Assembly (NCBI GenBank): GCA_003151955.1
Contig: PLZB01000025.1
Span: 35,442 to 99,441 of the forward strand
Direction: 5' to 3'
DNA: 64,000 nt
From: Acidimicrobiaceae bacterium
GTDB taxonomy: Bacteria; Actinomycetota; Acidimicrobiia; Acidimicrobiales; UBA8190
Shown: one piece after another, positions 33,138 through 42,178 of the stretch
Position numbering within the stretch: the first letter of the stretch is position 1
Layout of the letters: each line of letters opens with the position of its first letter
Made by a program: the position numbers and the translations under genes
Notes under the pieces: generated by a model
What the model saw: the letters and a program-made list of their open reading frames with translations, nothing else
The model's database searches: none
Told to the model about the DNA's origin: nothing

Positions 33138-34744
33138 GTGCGGTCCGCTCTCCGGGCCCACCTGGGCCTGGGCACGCTGCTGGTCATCCTCTTCCTGACC
33201 TTCCTCGACAACACCGTCGTCAGCGTCACCCTGGCGTCGGTGCAGTCGAGCCTCCACGCCGGCGTGAGCCAGCTGCAGTGGGTCGTCGACGCCTATGCCC
33301 TCGTCTTCGCCGCCTTCATGCTCACCGCCGGCACCCTGGGCGACCTCTTCGGACGCAAGAAGGTGATGCTCGGCGGCATCGTGGTCTTCTGCGTCGGCTC
33401 CCTCCTCGGGGCCCTGGCCCAGAACTCCGGCACCCTCATCGCGGCCCGGGTCGTCATGGGCCTCGGAGCCGCCGCGTCCGAGCCGGCCACCCTGTCGATG
33501 ATCCGCCACCTCTACCCGGAGGAGAAGGTCAGGGCCCGGGCGCTGGGCGCCTGGGCGGCCGTCTCCGGCCTGGCCCTGGCCATGGGACCGGTCGTGGGCG
33601 GCGTGCTCGTCGGCCTCTCCTCGTGGCGGGCCGTGTTCTGGTTCAACTTCTTGTTCGGACTGGCGGCATTGGTCGGAGCCGCCGTGGTCCTGCCCGAGTC
33701 GTCAGACCGGATCGGCGCCCACCTCGACATCGCCGGGTTCGTGCTCGGAGCCGGAGCGCTGAGCGCGGCCACCTACGCCACCATCGCCGGAGAGTCGGCC
33801 GGGTACCTGACCTGGTGGATCGACCTCCTGTACGCCGTGGCGGTGATGGCCGCCATCGCCTTCGTGTGGTTCGAGCAGCGGGCCGAGAACCCGGTCCTCA
33901 ACTGAGCTACTTCCGCCGGAAGATGTTCGCCGGATCGAACGTGGTGGCGTTCTGCACCTACTTCGGCACCTTCTCCATCTTCTTCTTCGTGGCGCTCTAC
34001 CTGGAGGAGGTGGGCTCCACCTCCCCCTACGGGCTCGCCCTCGACTTCGTCCCCATGTGCATCGGCATGATCGGCGCCTCGTTGGTGGCGGATCGATGGG
34101 TGGCCCGGTCCGGTCCACGGATCCCCATGACGGTGGGATGCCTGTTGGCCGGTGCCGGGATCCTCCTGACCGACTGGGTCCTCACCCCGACCTCGGGCCT
34201 CTCCACCCTGGGCTGGTCCCTTCCCCTGGCCGGTATCGGCTTCGGCATCGTGGTGGTGCCGGTCACCTCAGCGGCCCTGTCGTCCATCCCGGCCGAGCAC
34301 TCCGGGATGGCGGCCTCGATGACCAACACCAGCCGGGAGCTGGGGGCAGTGGCCGGTGTCGCCGTGCTCGGCTCTCTCGTCAACGGCGTCCTCGTGACCG
34401 ACCTCGTCCACAGGCTCAATGCCCTCGGCATCCCGAAGGAATTCCAGAACCAGGTCGTCGTGGCCGTCACCACCGGCACCTTCAACGACCAGTCCGGCGC
34501 GGCGGCCAAGGCTGATCCCGGCCTGGCCGCCATGATCCACGAGGTGACCACGGCCACCTGGGGCGCCTTCTCGACCGGAGTCGACTGGTCCCTGGCCGTG
34601 GCCGGGGCGCTGATGCTGGCCTGCGCCTTCGTGGCCGCCTCCACCATGCGGGGAGACGCCCTCAGCGCCCGGCAGGCCCTGGCCGGCGCCGAGACCGAAC
34701 CTGTGGGTGAAGGCGCCGACGACGGCTCCGTGAGCGTCTCGTGA
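33138..34744 (+). pseudogene. DHA2-type MFS transporter, broken by a one-base frameshift
   Basis: The first frame (33138-33905) gives the first part of a 14-helix drug:H+ antiporter, with the FLDNTVVSVTLASVQSSL and GDLFGRKKVML family motifs, and ends ENPVLN then TGA. The rest (33902-34744) continues in the -1 frame with LSYFRRKMFAGSNVVAF. Restoring one C after base 33902 (AAC-CTG instead of AACTG) joins them perfectly in the usual NPVLNLSYFRR sequence. Either a true recent frameshift, or an error in the sequence; the two halves are otherwise intact. Start is a GTG. No slippery sequence is present. Confidence 0.85.
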
Positions 34745-34748
34745 TCCC

Positions 34749-35759
34749 TCAGGGGCCCCCGGGGTTGACGAGGACGGCGGCGCCGGTCACCCGGTCGGCG
34801 GCCAGGTCGCCGAGCGCCTGGTCGGCCTGGTCCATGCCGTAGGGGGTCGTCGTGACCCGGATGCCGTAGTCGGCCGCGAGCCGGAGGAACTCCTGACCGT
34901 CGGCCCGGGTGTTCGCCGTCACGCTGCACAGCGTCCGTTCCTGGAACAGGTACTCCTGGTAGTCGAGGGCGGGGATGTCGGTCAGGTGGATGCCGGCGAC
35001 GGCCAGCACCCCGCCGCGGTCCAGGGCGGCCAGTGCGGGAGGGACGAGGTCACCCACGGGTGCGAACAGGATGGCGGCGTCGAGTGGCTCGGGCGGGGCG
35101 TCCCGGGCGTCCCCGGCACTGGAGGCTCCGAGCTCCAGGGCCAGCCGGCGGGCTTCCGGAGCCCGGGTGAGCACGTGGACCCGGGCCCCCTCGGCCAGGG
35201 CGATCTGGGCGGCCAGGTGGGCCGAGGCACCGAAGCCGTAGATGCCGAGCCGGCCGCCGGGTGGGAGCCGGGACATCCGCAGGGCCCGGAAGCCGATAAT
35301 GCCGGCGCACAGGAGGGGTGCCGCCTCCAGATCGTCGAAGACGTCGGGGATGGCGTAGCCGTAGCGCTCGTCCACAACGACGGACTCGGCGAAGCCACCG
35401 TGGAGATCCCAGCCGGTGAAAAGCGGCGCCAGGCACAGATTCTCCCGGCCGGCGGTACAGAACCGGCAGGTCCCGCAGGTGGACGCCAGCCAGGGGACAC
35501 CGACTCGGTCCCCCTTCCGGAACCGGGTGCAACTGGCTCCGACCCCGTCCACCACCCCCACCACCTCGTGACCCGGGGTCACGAGCGGAGCCCTGGGGGC
35601 CAGGTCGCCCTCGGCCAGGTGGAGGTCAGTGCGGCAGACGCCGCACACCCGCACCTGGAGCCGGACCTGCCCCGGCCCGGGAACCGGCACAGGCCGCTCC
35701 ACCTGCCGGAGGGGACCGGTCGACATGGGGCCCGGCCGGTCGACGACCCAGGCCAGCAT
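34749..35759 (-). CDS. Zinc-dependent alcohol dehydrogenase family protein
   Basis: A 336-residue medium-chain dehydrogenase. [15 protein letters not shown] holds the catalytic-zinc Cys, [14 protein letters not shown] the His-Glu, and [17 protein letters not shown] the four structural-zinc cysteines. [15 protein letters not shown] is the NAD(P) fold. The ATG overlaps the stop of the CBS gene by one codon end, so it is the third gene of a DUF1918-CBS-ADH operon with a DevR-like box upstream. A role in alcohol/aldehyde reduction under low oxygen is inferred. Confidence 0.92.
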   Translation of the reverse strand: MLAWVVDRPGPMSTGPLRQVERPVPVPGPGQVRLQVRVCGVCRTDLHLAEGDLAPRAPLVTPGHEVVGVVDGVGASCTRFRKGDRVGVPWLASTCGTCRFCTAGRENLCLAPLFTGWDLHGGFAESVVVDERYGYAIPDVFDDLEAAPLLCAGIIGFRALRMSRLPPGGRLGIYGFGASAHLAAQIALAEGARVHVLTRAPEARRLALELGASSAGDARDAPPEPLDAAILFAPVGDLVPPALAALDRGGVLAVAGIHLTDIPALDYQEYLFQERTLCSVTANTRADGQEFLRLAADYGIRVTTTPYGMDQADQALGDLAADRVTGAAVLVNPGGP

Positions 35760-36208
35760 CAGGAGGCGACGACCACCGCCGGGGTGTCGTGATGGCCGAA
35801 GATCGCCTCGGCGGTCACGGGTCGGCTCAGATCGGACAGGTCGGCGGCCAGGTCGATGAGGAGGTCGTCGATGGTCAGCATGCCCACGAAGACACCATCC
35901 CACATGACGGCCAGCCGCCGGACGGCGTTGGTACGGAACAGGCCGTAGGCGTCGTGAAGGTCGGCGTCGGCGTCGATGGTGACGGCGGGCGAGCTCATGA
36001 CGGCATCGACCCGGGCATCATCGGGGAGCCCCCGGGCCAGTACCCGCCTGACCAGGTCACGGTCGGTGACGATGCCGACCGGCCGGTCGCCGTCGAGGAC
36101 AGCCAGGGAACCGACGCCGGCCCGGTCCATGATGGCGGCCGCCTGGCGGACAGTGCCGTCCTGGGCGATGCCGACGCCCGAGCGACGAACTGCGTTCACG
36201 GTCCTCAT
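35759..36208 (-). CDS. Two-CBS-domain protein (Hrp1-like)
   Basis: A 149-residue protein with two CBS repeats: [20 protein letters not shown] with [18 protein letters not shown], and [19 protein letters not shown] with [14 protein letters not shown]. It resembles mycobacterial Hrp1 (Rv2626c), a strongly DosR-induced protein of unknown exact role. Operon with DUF1918 upstream (12 bases) and ADH downstream (overlap). Confidence 0.92.
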   Translation of the reverse strand: MRTVNAVRRSGVGIAQDGTVRQAAAIMDRAGVGSLAVLDGDRPVGIVTDRDLVRRVLARGLPDDARVDAVMSSPAVTIDADADLHDAYGLFRTNAVRRLAVMWDGVFVGMLTIDDLLIDLAADLSDLSRPVTAEAIFGHHDTPAVVVAS

Positions 36209-36220
36209 GGTGCGCCCCTT

Positions 36221-36421
36221 TCAGTTGGCGGCGTGCTGGTAGTGGTCGACGGTGGCGTCCGAACCGGGGAAGAAGAATGTCTCGTGACCGTCCTCACCCC
36301 AGCGGACGATGAACGGTGGCTGACCGTCGGAGCCGCGCACCTCCCGGACCTCACAGTCACGGTCGGGCTCACCCAGGTGGTGGGCATGGACGACAATGCG
36401 ATCTCCCACGCTTGCCTGCAT
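36221..36421 (-). CDS. DUF1918 protein
   Basis: A 66-residue protein matching DUF1918: MQASVGDRIVVHAHHLGEP, then CEVREVRGSDGQPPFIVRW and GHETFFFPGSD. Small SH3-like barrel. Its mycobacterial relative Rv0569 belongs to the DosR regulon. The ATG at 36421 begins the conserved domain. First gene of the operon; DevR-like box about 70 bp upstream. Confidence 0.92.
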   Translation of the reverse strand: MQASVGDRIVVHAHHLGEPDRDCEVREVRGSDGQPPFIVRWGEDGHETFFFPGSDATVDHYQHAAN

Positions 36422-36489
36422 GGTGCGCCTCCCACTGCTCGACGATGCTCTTCCACCACCATCCTGGCCCCCGACGGCCCCGGCCGGAA

Positions 36490-36503
36490 GGGTCGAAAGT
36501 CCC
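36490..36503. promoter_or_regulatory. Candidate DevR/DosR box 5
   Basis: GGGTCGAAAGTCCC matches the DosR core at 12 of 14 positions; complement GGGACTTTCGACCC. On the minus strand CAGGAT (36466-36461) begins 30.5 bp from the box centre and would drive DUF1918-CBS-ADH. The plus direction has no matching -10. Confidence 0.6.
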
Positions 36504-36661
36504 CGGGCCGGTCTGCCGGGCTCTGCGAATCGGACGGCCCTGCCGATAGTCTCCCGTGACACCTCGACGGTGACCCCGGGCCTGGGAAAGTGGCCTTTCG
36601 ACCCTGGGGGTCGGCAGCGACGCTACGGGAGAGTTGGAACGGAGAGGGAGGTCACATCGAG

Positions 36662-37579
36662 GTGGGAGCACCAGCGATCCGGACCGAGAAGCTTTCCAAG
36701 CGCTACGGCGAGACGGTGGCCCTCGCGGAGCTCGATCTCGAGGTCGGCGCCGGCGAGGTGGTGGGCTATCTCGGACCCAATGGCGCCGGGAAGACCACCA
36801 CCATCCGCCTGCTCCTCGGGCTGATCCGGCCCACGACCGGCCATGGCGAGGTCTTCGGCATCGACTGCCAGCGGCGGCCCGTCGAGGCCCACCGGCGCCT
36901 GGCCTACGTGGCCGGCGAGGCCAACCTGTGGCCGTCGCTCACCGGAGCCGAGACCCTCCACCTCCTCGGCAACGTGCAGGGCCGGGTCGACCCCGACTAC
37001 CGGGACGAGCTCGTCGAGCGGTTCGACCTCGATCCGGACAAAAAGGTCCGGGCCTACTCCAAGGGCAACCGGCAGAAGGTCATCCTCATCGCCGCCCTCA
37101 TGACCCGGGCCGACCTCCTGGTTCTCGACGAGCCCACATCAGGGCTCGACCCCCTCATGGAGCAGGCGTTCCGGCACTGCGTTCACGAGGCCCGGGAGCG
37201 GGGACAGGCCGTCTTCCTGTCCTCCCACATCCTGAGTGAGGTCGAAGCCCTCTGCGACCGGGTGGGGATCCTCCGTGATGGGGCCCTGGTGGAGATGGGG
37301 ACGATGGCCTAGCTGCGGCACCTGGCTGCGCTCACGGTGGAGGCCACCTTCGACGGCGACATTCCCGACATCTCGCAGGTCCCCGGCGTCAGCTCGGTCC
37401 AGACCGTCGGTCGAACGGTCCGATGCCAGGTCAGGGGATCGATCGAGCCGCTCCTCCAGACCCTGGCGGTCGCCGGTGTCCACCAGCTGCTCAGCCACGA
37501 GCCCTCACTCGAGGAGCTGTTCCTCACCCACTACGGGCAGAGCACCGAGATGGGGGATCCCCCGGCCGATGGAGACTGA
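36662..37579 (+). pseudogene. ABC exporter ATPase interrupted by an in-frame TAG
   Basis: Complete ABC ATPase core: GPNGAGKTT, a signature YSKGNRQK, LLVLDEPTSGLDP and SSHILSEVE. After VEMGTMA a TAG stands at 37310-37312; the same frame then continues with LRHLAALTVEATFDGDIP to a TGA at 37579. A single change (GAG to TAG) would explain it, because relatives usually read ...LAELRHL here. The downstream 89 residues are the normal C-terminal domain. The permease gene overlaps the end of the continued frame. The shorter product may still work. GTG start at 36662 follows GGGAGG. Confidence 0.8.
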
Positions 37580-39218
37580 CCCGCCGTCGGGAGCAGCGCC
37601 CTGGGCCGGTCGTTCCCCCGGCACCGTCGTGGCCCGGCTCACGGCCAAACGGGCCGTCCGCTCCGGGACGCTGTGGGGGTACATCTTCGGGGCCACCGTG
37701 GCCTCGTCGGCCATCACCTACACGTCGAGCTACAAGTCCCCGGTCGCCCGATCCCGGCTGGCCGCCGCCTTCGGCCACAACGCCGCCTTCGACGCCCTGT
37801 TCGGCCCCGCCCACCATCTGGAGACCGTGGCCGGCTACACCTCCTACAAATGCCTGGGGTTCCTCAGCATCGTCGGGGCCATCTGGGGGCTGATGACCGG
37901 CACGAAGCTGCTGCGGGGCGAGGAGGACGCCGGGAGGTGGGAGCTGCTCCTGGCCGGGCAGACGACGCGCCGGGGGGCCGCCGCCCAGGCCCTGGCCGGC
38001 CTGGGCGCCGGCCTGGCCGTCGTCTTCACCCTCACCGCCGCCGCGGCCGTGCTGGTGGGACGGACCTCGAAGGTCCACCTGTCGGCGACCGCCGGGACCT
38101 TCTTCGCCCTGGCCCTGGTGAGCTCGGCGGCGGTCTTCCTCGCCGGCGGGGCCCTCGCCAGCCAACTGGCCGCCACCCGACGACGGGCCGCCGCCTACGC
38201 CGCAGTGGCCTTCGGGGCCTGCTACGCCCTCCGGATGGTGGCCGACTCCGGGGCCGGCCTGGAATGGCTCCGGTGGGCCACCCCGCTGGGCTGGGTCGAG
38301 CAGATGCAGCCCCTGACCGCACCGGATCCCGTCCCGCTCGTCCCCATGGGTGCGCTCGTCGTCGTCCTTTCGGTCCTGGCCGTGCACCTGGCCGGGACCC
38401 GCGATCTCTCCGCCTCCACGTTCCTGGACCGCTCCTCGGCGCCCTTGCGGACCCGCCTCCTGGGCGGACCTGGGCGGCTGGCGGCCCGCCTGACCCGACC
38501 GACCCTGCTCGGTTGGGGCACGGCGTTCTTCGTGACCGCCCTGCTCATGGGGTACATCGCCAAGGCCGCCGGCAGCGCCCTGACCGCGTCGAGCAGCGTC
38601 GAGCAGGCTCTGTCGCGCATCGGGGCAGCTGGGACCGGCCCCGACGTGTACCTGGGCGTGGCCTTCCTGATCATGGCCATCATGGCCGCCTTCATGACGG
38701 CCGGGCAGCTGGCCACGACGAGGGCCGAAGAGGGGGAGGGCCGGCTCGACCACCTCCTCGTCCGCCCGGTATCCCGGTCGTCCTGGTTCGGCGGCCGGAT
38801 GACGGCGACCGCCGCCGCCGTGGCGGGGGGAGGCGCGCTGGCCGGCATGGCCGCCTGGATCGGGACGGCCAGCCAGCACGCCGGGGTCTCGATCACCACC
38901 ACCCTCGAGGCCGGGCTCAACATCGTGCCGCCGGCACTCTGCGTCCTCGGGGCCGGGGCCCTGGCGCTGGGGATGGTGCCTCGCCTCACCTCGGTCGCCG
39001 TCTACGGGCTGGTGGGGTGGTCGGCGTTCATCGAATTCGTCGGCGGGCTGACCAGCTTCAACCACTGGCTCCTGGACACCTCCCTCTTCCACCAGATGAC
39101 CGCCGCCCCCGCCGTGGCCCCCAACTGGACCGTCGACGCCGTCCTCGTCGGCGTCGGGGTGGCCGCCACCCTCGTGGGGATGGCCGCGTTCAGTCGTCGG
39201 GACCTGGTGGGGGAGTGA
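37569..39218 (+). CDS. ABC-2 exporter permease, large (two-half)
   Basis: A 549-residue membrane protein with roughly twelve helices, made of two similar halves; LLRGEEDAGRWELLLAGQTTRRG and TRAEEGEGRLDHLLVRPVSR occupy the equivalent cytoplasmic loop in each. This is the duplicated ABC-2 permease type found in actinobacteria with one ATPase gene. The ATG lies inside the end of the ATPase frame, so the two are coupled. Substrate unknown. Confidence 0.87.
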   Translation: METDPPSGAAPWAGRSPGTVVARLTAKRAVRSGTLWGYIFGATVASSAITYTSSYKSPVARSRLAAAFGHNAAFDALFGPAHHLETVAGYTSYKCLGFLSIVGAIWGLMTGTKLLRGEEDAGRWELLLAGQTTRRGAAAQALAGLGAGLAVVFTLTAAAAVLVGRTSKVHLSATAGTFFALALVSSAAVFLAGGALASQLAATRRRAAAYAAVAFGACYALRMVADSGAGLEWLRWATPLGWVEQMQPLTAPDPVPLVPMGALVVVLSVLAVHLAGTRDLSASTFLDRSSAPLRTRLLGGPGRLAARLTRPTLLGWGTAFFVTALLMGYIAKAAGSALTASSSVEQALSRIGAAGTGPDVYLGVAFLIMAIMAAFMTAGQLATTRAEEGEGRLDHLLVRPVSRSSWFGGRMTATAAAVAGGGALAGMAAWIGTASQHAGVSITTTLEAGLNIVPPALCVLGAGALALGMVPRLTSVAVYGLVGWSAFIEFVGGLTSFNHWLLDTSLFHQMTAAPAVAPNWTVDAVLVGVGVAATLVGMAAFSRRDLVGE

Positions 39219-39675
39219 GGGAGGGGGAGGGGCGCAGCGGGAACCGCCGGCCCGTGATGACGCCGCTTCTCACCCGGAGGTAGGTGTCGCCGGACACGGG
39301 TGCGAGGGGTGACGGTGTCGGGCCACCGAGCTCGACCAGCTCCCCGGCCGAGATCAGGGAGGCCATGCCCCGGACGAGCACGCTCCAGGCCGTGCGACCC
39401 TCGTCCTCGAGCCCGTCGATCTCGAAGGCGATGATGCCGCCCTTCCGGGCCACCACGCTCTTCATCCCGGAGCCGGTCCGGATGACCAGGTCGTCACCGG
39501 CCATCTCGTAGTTGACGGGCAGGATGGTGGGCATGTCCTGGGCGTCGAACCCGAGCCTGCCCACACCCCCTCGGTGACCGCTCAGCAGTCGGAGGCACTC
39601 GGGGCGCTCGAGGCGCTCGGCGGCGGTGTCGTCGGAATTCACCAGTCCATCGTCGGGAAGGCCGGCCGACGCCAC
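39190..39675 (-). CDS. PNPOx-like family protein
   Basis: About 161 residues. GGVGRLGFDAQDMPTILPVN, VIRTGSGMKSVVARKGG, IIAFEIDGLEDEGRTAWSVL and VITGRRFPL follow the same pattern as the PNPOx gene at 2017. GTG 39675 is the longest start; a GTG at 39642 is also possible. The 3' end overlaps the convergent permease gene by 29 bases. Divergent from the next PNPOx gene, sharing a DevR-like box, with a GAGGTT -10-like element in this direction too. Confidence 0.82.
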   Translation of the reverse strand: MASAGLPDDGLVNSDDTAAERLERPECLRLLSGHRGGVGRLGFDAQDMPTILPVNYEMAGDDLVIRTGSGMKSVVARKGGIIAFEIDGLEDEGRTAWSVLVRGMASLISAGELVELGGPTPSPLAPVSGDTYLRVRSGVITGRRFPLRPSPSLTPPPGPDD

Positions 39676-39720
39676 CAGGGTCCAAGGTCACAACCTCGCG
39701 GTCCTGCGGATCGACGGTTC

Positions 39721-39734
39721 GGGGCCTTCGGCCC
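39721..39734. promoter_or_regulatory. Candidate DevR/DosR box 6, divergent promoter
   Basis: GGGGCCTTCGGCCC preceded by TTC as in the DosR consensus. Plus direction: CAAGAT (39759-39764) begins 31.5 bp from the centre, ahead of PNPOx-devS-devR. Minus direction: GAGGTT (39697-39692) begins 30.5 bp away, ahead of the other PNPOx gene. One box may drive both sides. Confidence 0.55.
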
Positions 39735-39796
39735 TGTCGCCGTGGCCGGGCTGGTGTACAAGATGGGGACAACGGCGAATCGACCGGGGAGGGATC

Positions 39797-40258
39797 GTGA
39801 AAGTGGCAGGTTCGGGGAACGCCGGTCAACTGTCCGAGCTCGGGCGCCAGGACAGCCTGGACCTCCTCCGGCAGTCGGCCTTCGGGCGGATCATCCTCTC
39901 CATTGACGCCCTCCCGGCGGCCCTGCCCGCCAACCTGGCCGTCGAGCCTGGAAGCGTCGTGTTCGCCACCGAGGACGAGGCCGTGCTCCGGGCCGGCCGG
40001 TCCGGAGCCGTCGTCGCCGTCCAGAGCGACGGCGTCGACCCGTTCGACCTGACGGGCTGGAGCGTCCTCGTCACCGGAGAGACCAGCGAGGTGGTCGACC
40101 CGGTGGAGCTCGAGCGCTACCGCCGGCTACCGCTGCACCCCTGGGCCTCCGGCCACGCCGAGCACTTCATCCGTGTCCGGGCCACCCTCGTCGCCGGGCG
40201 CCGGACGGCACTCGGCTGTGCCGCCTGCGACCAGGTGGCCGGCTCCGCGTTCGGTTGA
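39797..40258 (+). CDS. PNPOx-like family protein, upstream of devS
   Basis: A 153-residue split-barrel protein: LLRQSAFGRIILSIDALPAA, GRSGAVVAVQSDGVDPFD, GWSVLVTGETSEVVD and RVRATLVAGRRTAL. The GTG at 39797 follows GGGGAGGGA closely. The sensor kinase gene starts 37 bases downstream, so this is probably the first gene of a PNPOx-devS-devR operon, comparable to the USP gene (Rv3134c) in front of devR-devS in Mycobacterium tuberculosis. Confidence 0.88.
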   Translation: MKVAGSGNAGQLSELGRQDSLDLLRQSAFGRIILSIDALPAALPANLAVEPGSVVFATEDEAVLRAGRSGAVVAVQSDGVDPFDLTGWSVLVTGETSEVVDPVELERYRRLPLHPWASGHAEHFIRVRATLVAGRRTALGCAACDQVAGSAFG

Positions 40259-40295
40259 GCGGTTGGCCCGGATCGGCCTTGTAGGCTGATCAGCC

Positions 40296-41429
40296 GTGCC
40301 GTTCCGCGAAGTCCGCGACGCCCGCCGCCTCCAGGCACTGATCGGGGCGATGCTCCTCATCGAGGCCGACCTCGACCTCCAGAGCGTGCTGCAGACGATC
40401 GTCGAGACCGCCGCCGAGATCGTCGATGCCCGCTACGGCGCCCTCGGCGTGCTGGACAGCTCCGGGAGTGGGCTGGCTGAATTCGTGACGACGGGACTGA
40501 CCGACGAGGAGCAGGAGGCCATCGGGCCCCTCCCGGTCGGCCGGGGCATCCTCGGCCTCCTCATCCGCCGCCCCGAGGCGCTCCGGCTCCCAGACCTCTC
40601 GCTCCATCCCGACCGGGTCGGATTCCCCCCCAACCACCCGCCGATGGCTTCCTTCCTGGGCGCACCGATCGTGGTCAGGGGGCAGGCGTTCGGCAACATC
40701 TACCTGACTGAGAAGCGCACCGCCCCCGAGTTCAGCAACGAGGACGCCGTCGTCCTCCGGGCCCTGGCCGTGGCGGCCGGTCAGGCCGTCGACAAGGCTC
40801 GCTGGCACGAGAGGATGCAGGAGCTCACCTTGGCCGAGGAACGGGAGCGCATGGCCCGCAACCTCCATGACACGGTCATCCAGCGCCTGTTCGCGGTGGG
40901 CCTCCGCCTCCAGAGCGCCACATCCCTTCCGGGCTCCCCGGCCGCCGAACGGATCGCTGAGGCGGTGATCGACCTGGACGAGACGATCAGCCAGATCCGC
41001 ACCACCATCTTCGCCATCAGCCGACCCCGCTCGCCGGGGGGCGACAGTCTCCGGAGCCAGGTCCTCGACGTCGTCGACGAGGCCACCGGCCGCCTCGGCC
41101 TCGACGTCCAGGTGGACTTCGAAGGTCCGATCGACTCGGCCGTCGGCTCCTCCGCCAGCGAGCACCTGCTCATGGCCCTCCGGGAGGCCCTCTCCAACGT
41201 CATCCGCCACGCCAAGGCCACCACGGCCGAGGTGGCCGTCTCCGTCACCGACGGCACCCTGACCCTGCGGGTGGTCGACGACGGAATCGGACTGGTCCCC
41301 GGCGCCCCGGGCGGACGCGGCCTCGACAACCTCCACGAGCGGGCCACCCTTCTCGGGGGGGACTTCCACATCGAACCCGGTCCCGACGCCGGGACGGTGT
41401 TCCTCTGGCGGGCTAGCCGGCTGGCATAG
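40296..41429 (+). CDS. devS: DevS/DosS-like sensor histidine kinase with one GAF domain
   Basis: A 377-residue soluble kinase. One GAF domain, residues about 27-170, is very close to the haem-binding GAF-A of mycobacterial DosS: GALGVLD, IGPLPVGRGILGLLI, GFPPNHPPMASFLGAPI and FGNIYLTEKR. His 114 in NHPPM is the likely counterpart of the haem-ligand His. The HisKA_3 phosphoacceptor is His 191 (ARNLHDTVIQRLFAVGLRL) and the ATPase domain has VVDDGIGLVPGAPGGRGLDN. DosS has two GAF domains and about 578 residues, so this is a compact form. Should sense O2, NO, CO or redox state and phosphorylate the response regulator next to it. Confidence 0.92.
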   Translation: MPFREVRDARRLQALIGAMLLIEADLDLQSVLQTIVETAAEIVDARYGALGVLDSSGSGLAEFVTTGLTDEEQEAIGPLPVGRGILGLLIRRPEALRLPDLSLHPDRVGFPPNHPPMASFLGAPIVVRGQAFGNIYLTEKRTAPEFSNEDAVVLRALAVAAGQAVDKARWHERMQELTLAEERERMARNLHDTVIQRLFAVGLRLQSATSLPGSPAAERIAEAVIDLDETISQIRTTIFAISRPRSPGGDSLRSQVLDVVDEATGRLGLDVQVDFEGPIDSAVGSSASEHLLMALREALSNVIRHAKATTAEVAVSVTDGTLTLRVVDDGIGLVPGAPGGRGLDNLHERATLLGGDFHIEPGPDAGTVFLWRASRLA

Positions 41430-41430
41430 G

Positions 41431-42135
41431 GTGAGCGGCATGTCCCCGGACACGGAAGCCACCATCCGCATCTTCCTCCTCGACGACCACGAGATCGTCC
41501 GACGAGGCCTCCGGGAGATGTTCGAGGCCGAGGGCGACATGGAGGTGGTGGGGGAGGCCTCCACCGCGGCCGAGGCCCTGGCCCGGGCACCGGCCACACG
41601 CCCGGACGTCGCCGTCCTCGACGTCCGCCTCCCCGACGGCAGCGGGGTCGAGGTCTGCCGCGACCTCCGCTCCTCCCTGCCCGACCTGGCCTGCCTGATG
41701 CTGACATCCTTCGCTGACGACGAGGCCCTGTTCTCGTCGATCATGGCCGGGGCGAGCGGCTACGTCCTGAAGCAGATCCGGGGGTCGGAGCTCGTGGACT
41801 CCGTCCGGAAGGTGGCCGCCGGCGAGTCCCTGCTCGACCCGGCCCTGACCAAGAAGGTGATGGACCGGCTCCGCCAGCCTCCCAAGGAGGATGAGCTCAT
41901 CTCCCGCCTGACCCCCCAGGAGCGTCACATCCTCGACCTGATCGCCGAGGGTCAGACGAACCGCCAGATCGCCGAGGCGCTCTTCCTGGCCGAGAAGACC
42001 GTCAAGAACTACGTCTCGAACCTCCTGGCCAAGATGGGATTCGCCCGGCGGACCGAAGCGGCCGTCTACGCCGTCCGCCATCTCGACCAGGGAGCCCCGG
42101 AGACGGACCCCAACGGGGGCGGAACCGGCCGGTAG
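41431..42135 (+). CDS. devR: DevR/DosR-like response regulator
   Basis: A 234-residue NarL-family regulator. The receiver has LLDDHEIVRRGL and phosphoacceptor Asp 64 in VAVLDVRLPDGSGVE. The LuxR-type helix-turn-helix reads LTPQERHILDLIAEGQTNRQIAEAL... and its recognition helix AEKTVKNYVS is identical to that of DosR, including the Lys, Lys and Asn that contact the G-rich box. GTG 41431 (an in-frame ATG is at 41440) one base after the kinase stop region. Expected to bind the six boxes listed in this window. Confidence 0.94.
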   Translation: MSGMSPDTEATIRIFLLDDHEIVRRGLREMFEAEGDMEVVGEASTAAEALARAPATRPDVAVLDVRLPDGSGVEVCRDLRSSLPDLACLMLTSFADDEALFSSIMAGASGYVLKQIRGSELVDSVRKVAAGESLLDPALTKKVMDRLRQPPKEDELISRLTPQERHILDLIAEGQTNRQIAEALFLAEKTVKNYVSNLLAKMGFARRTEAAVYAVRHLDQGAPETDPNGGGTGR

Positions 42136-42178
42136 GACACCAGCCGGAGAAGCCGTCGTCCCCGCTCCGCTCGGCGGG

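Noticed and set aside
36599-36613. Inverted repeat CGACCC-TGG-GGGTCG before the ABC ATPase
   Set aside because: Short arms of a kind common in GC-rich DNA, and no promoter element at a fitting distance.
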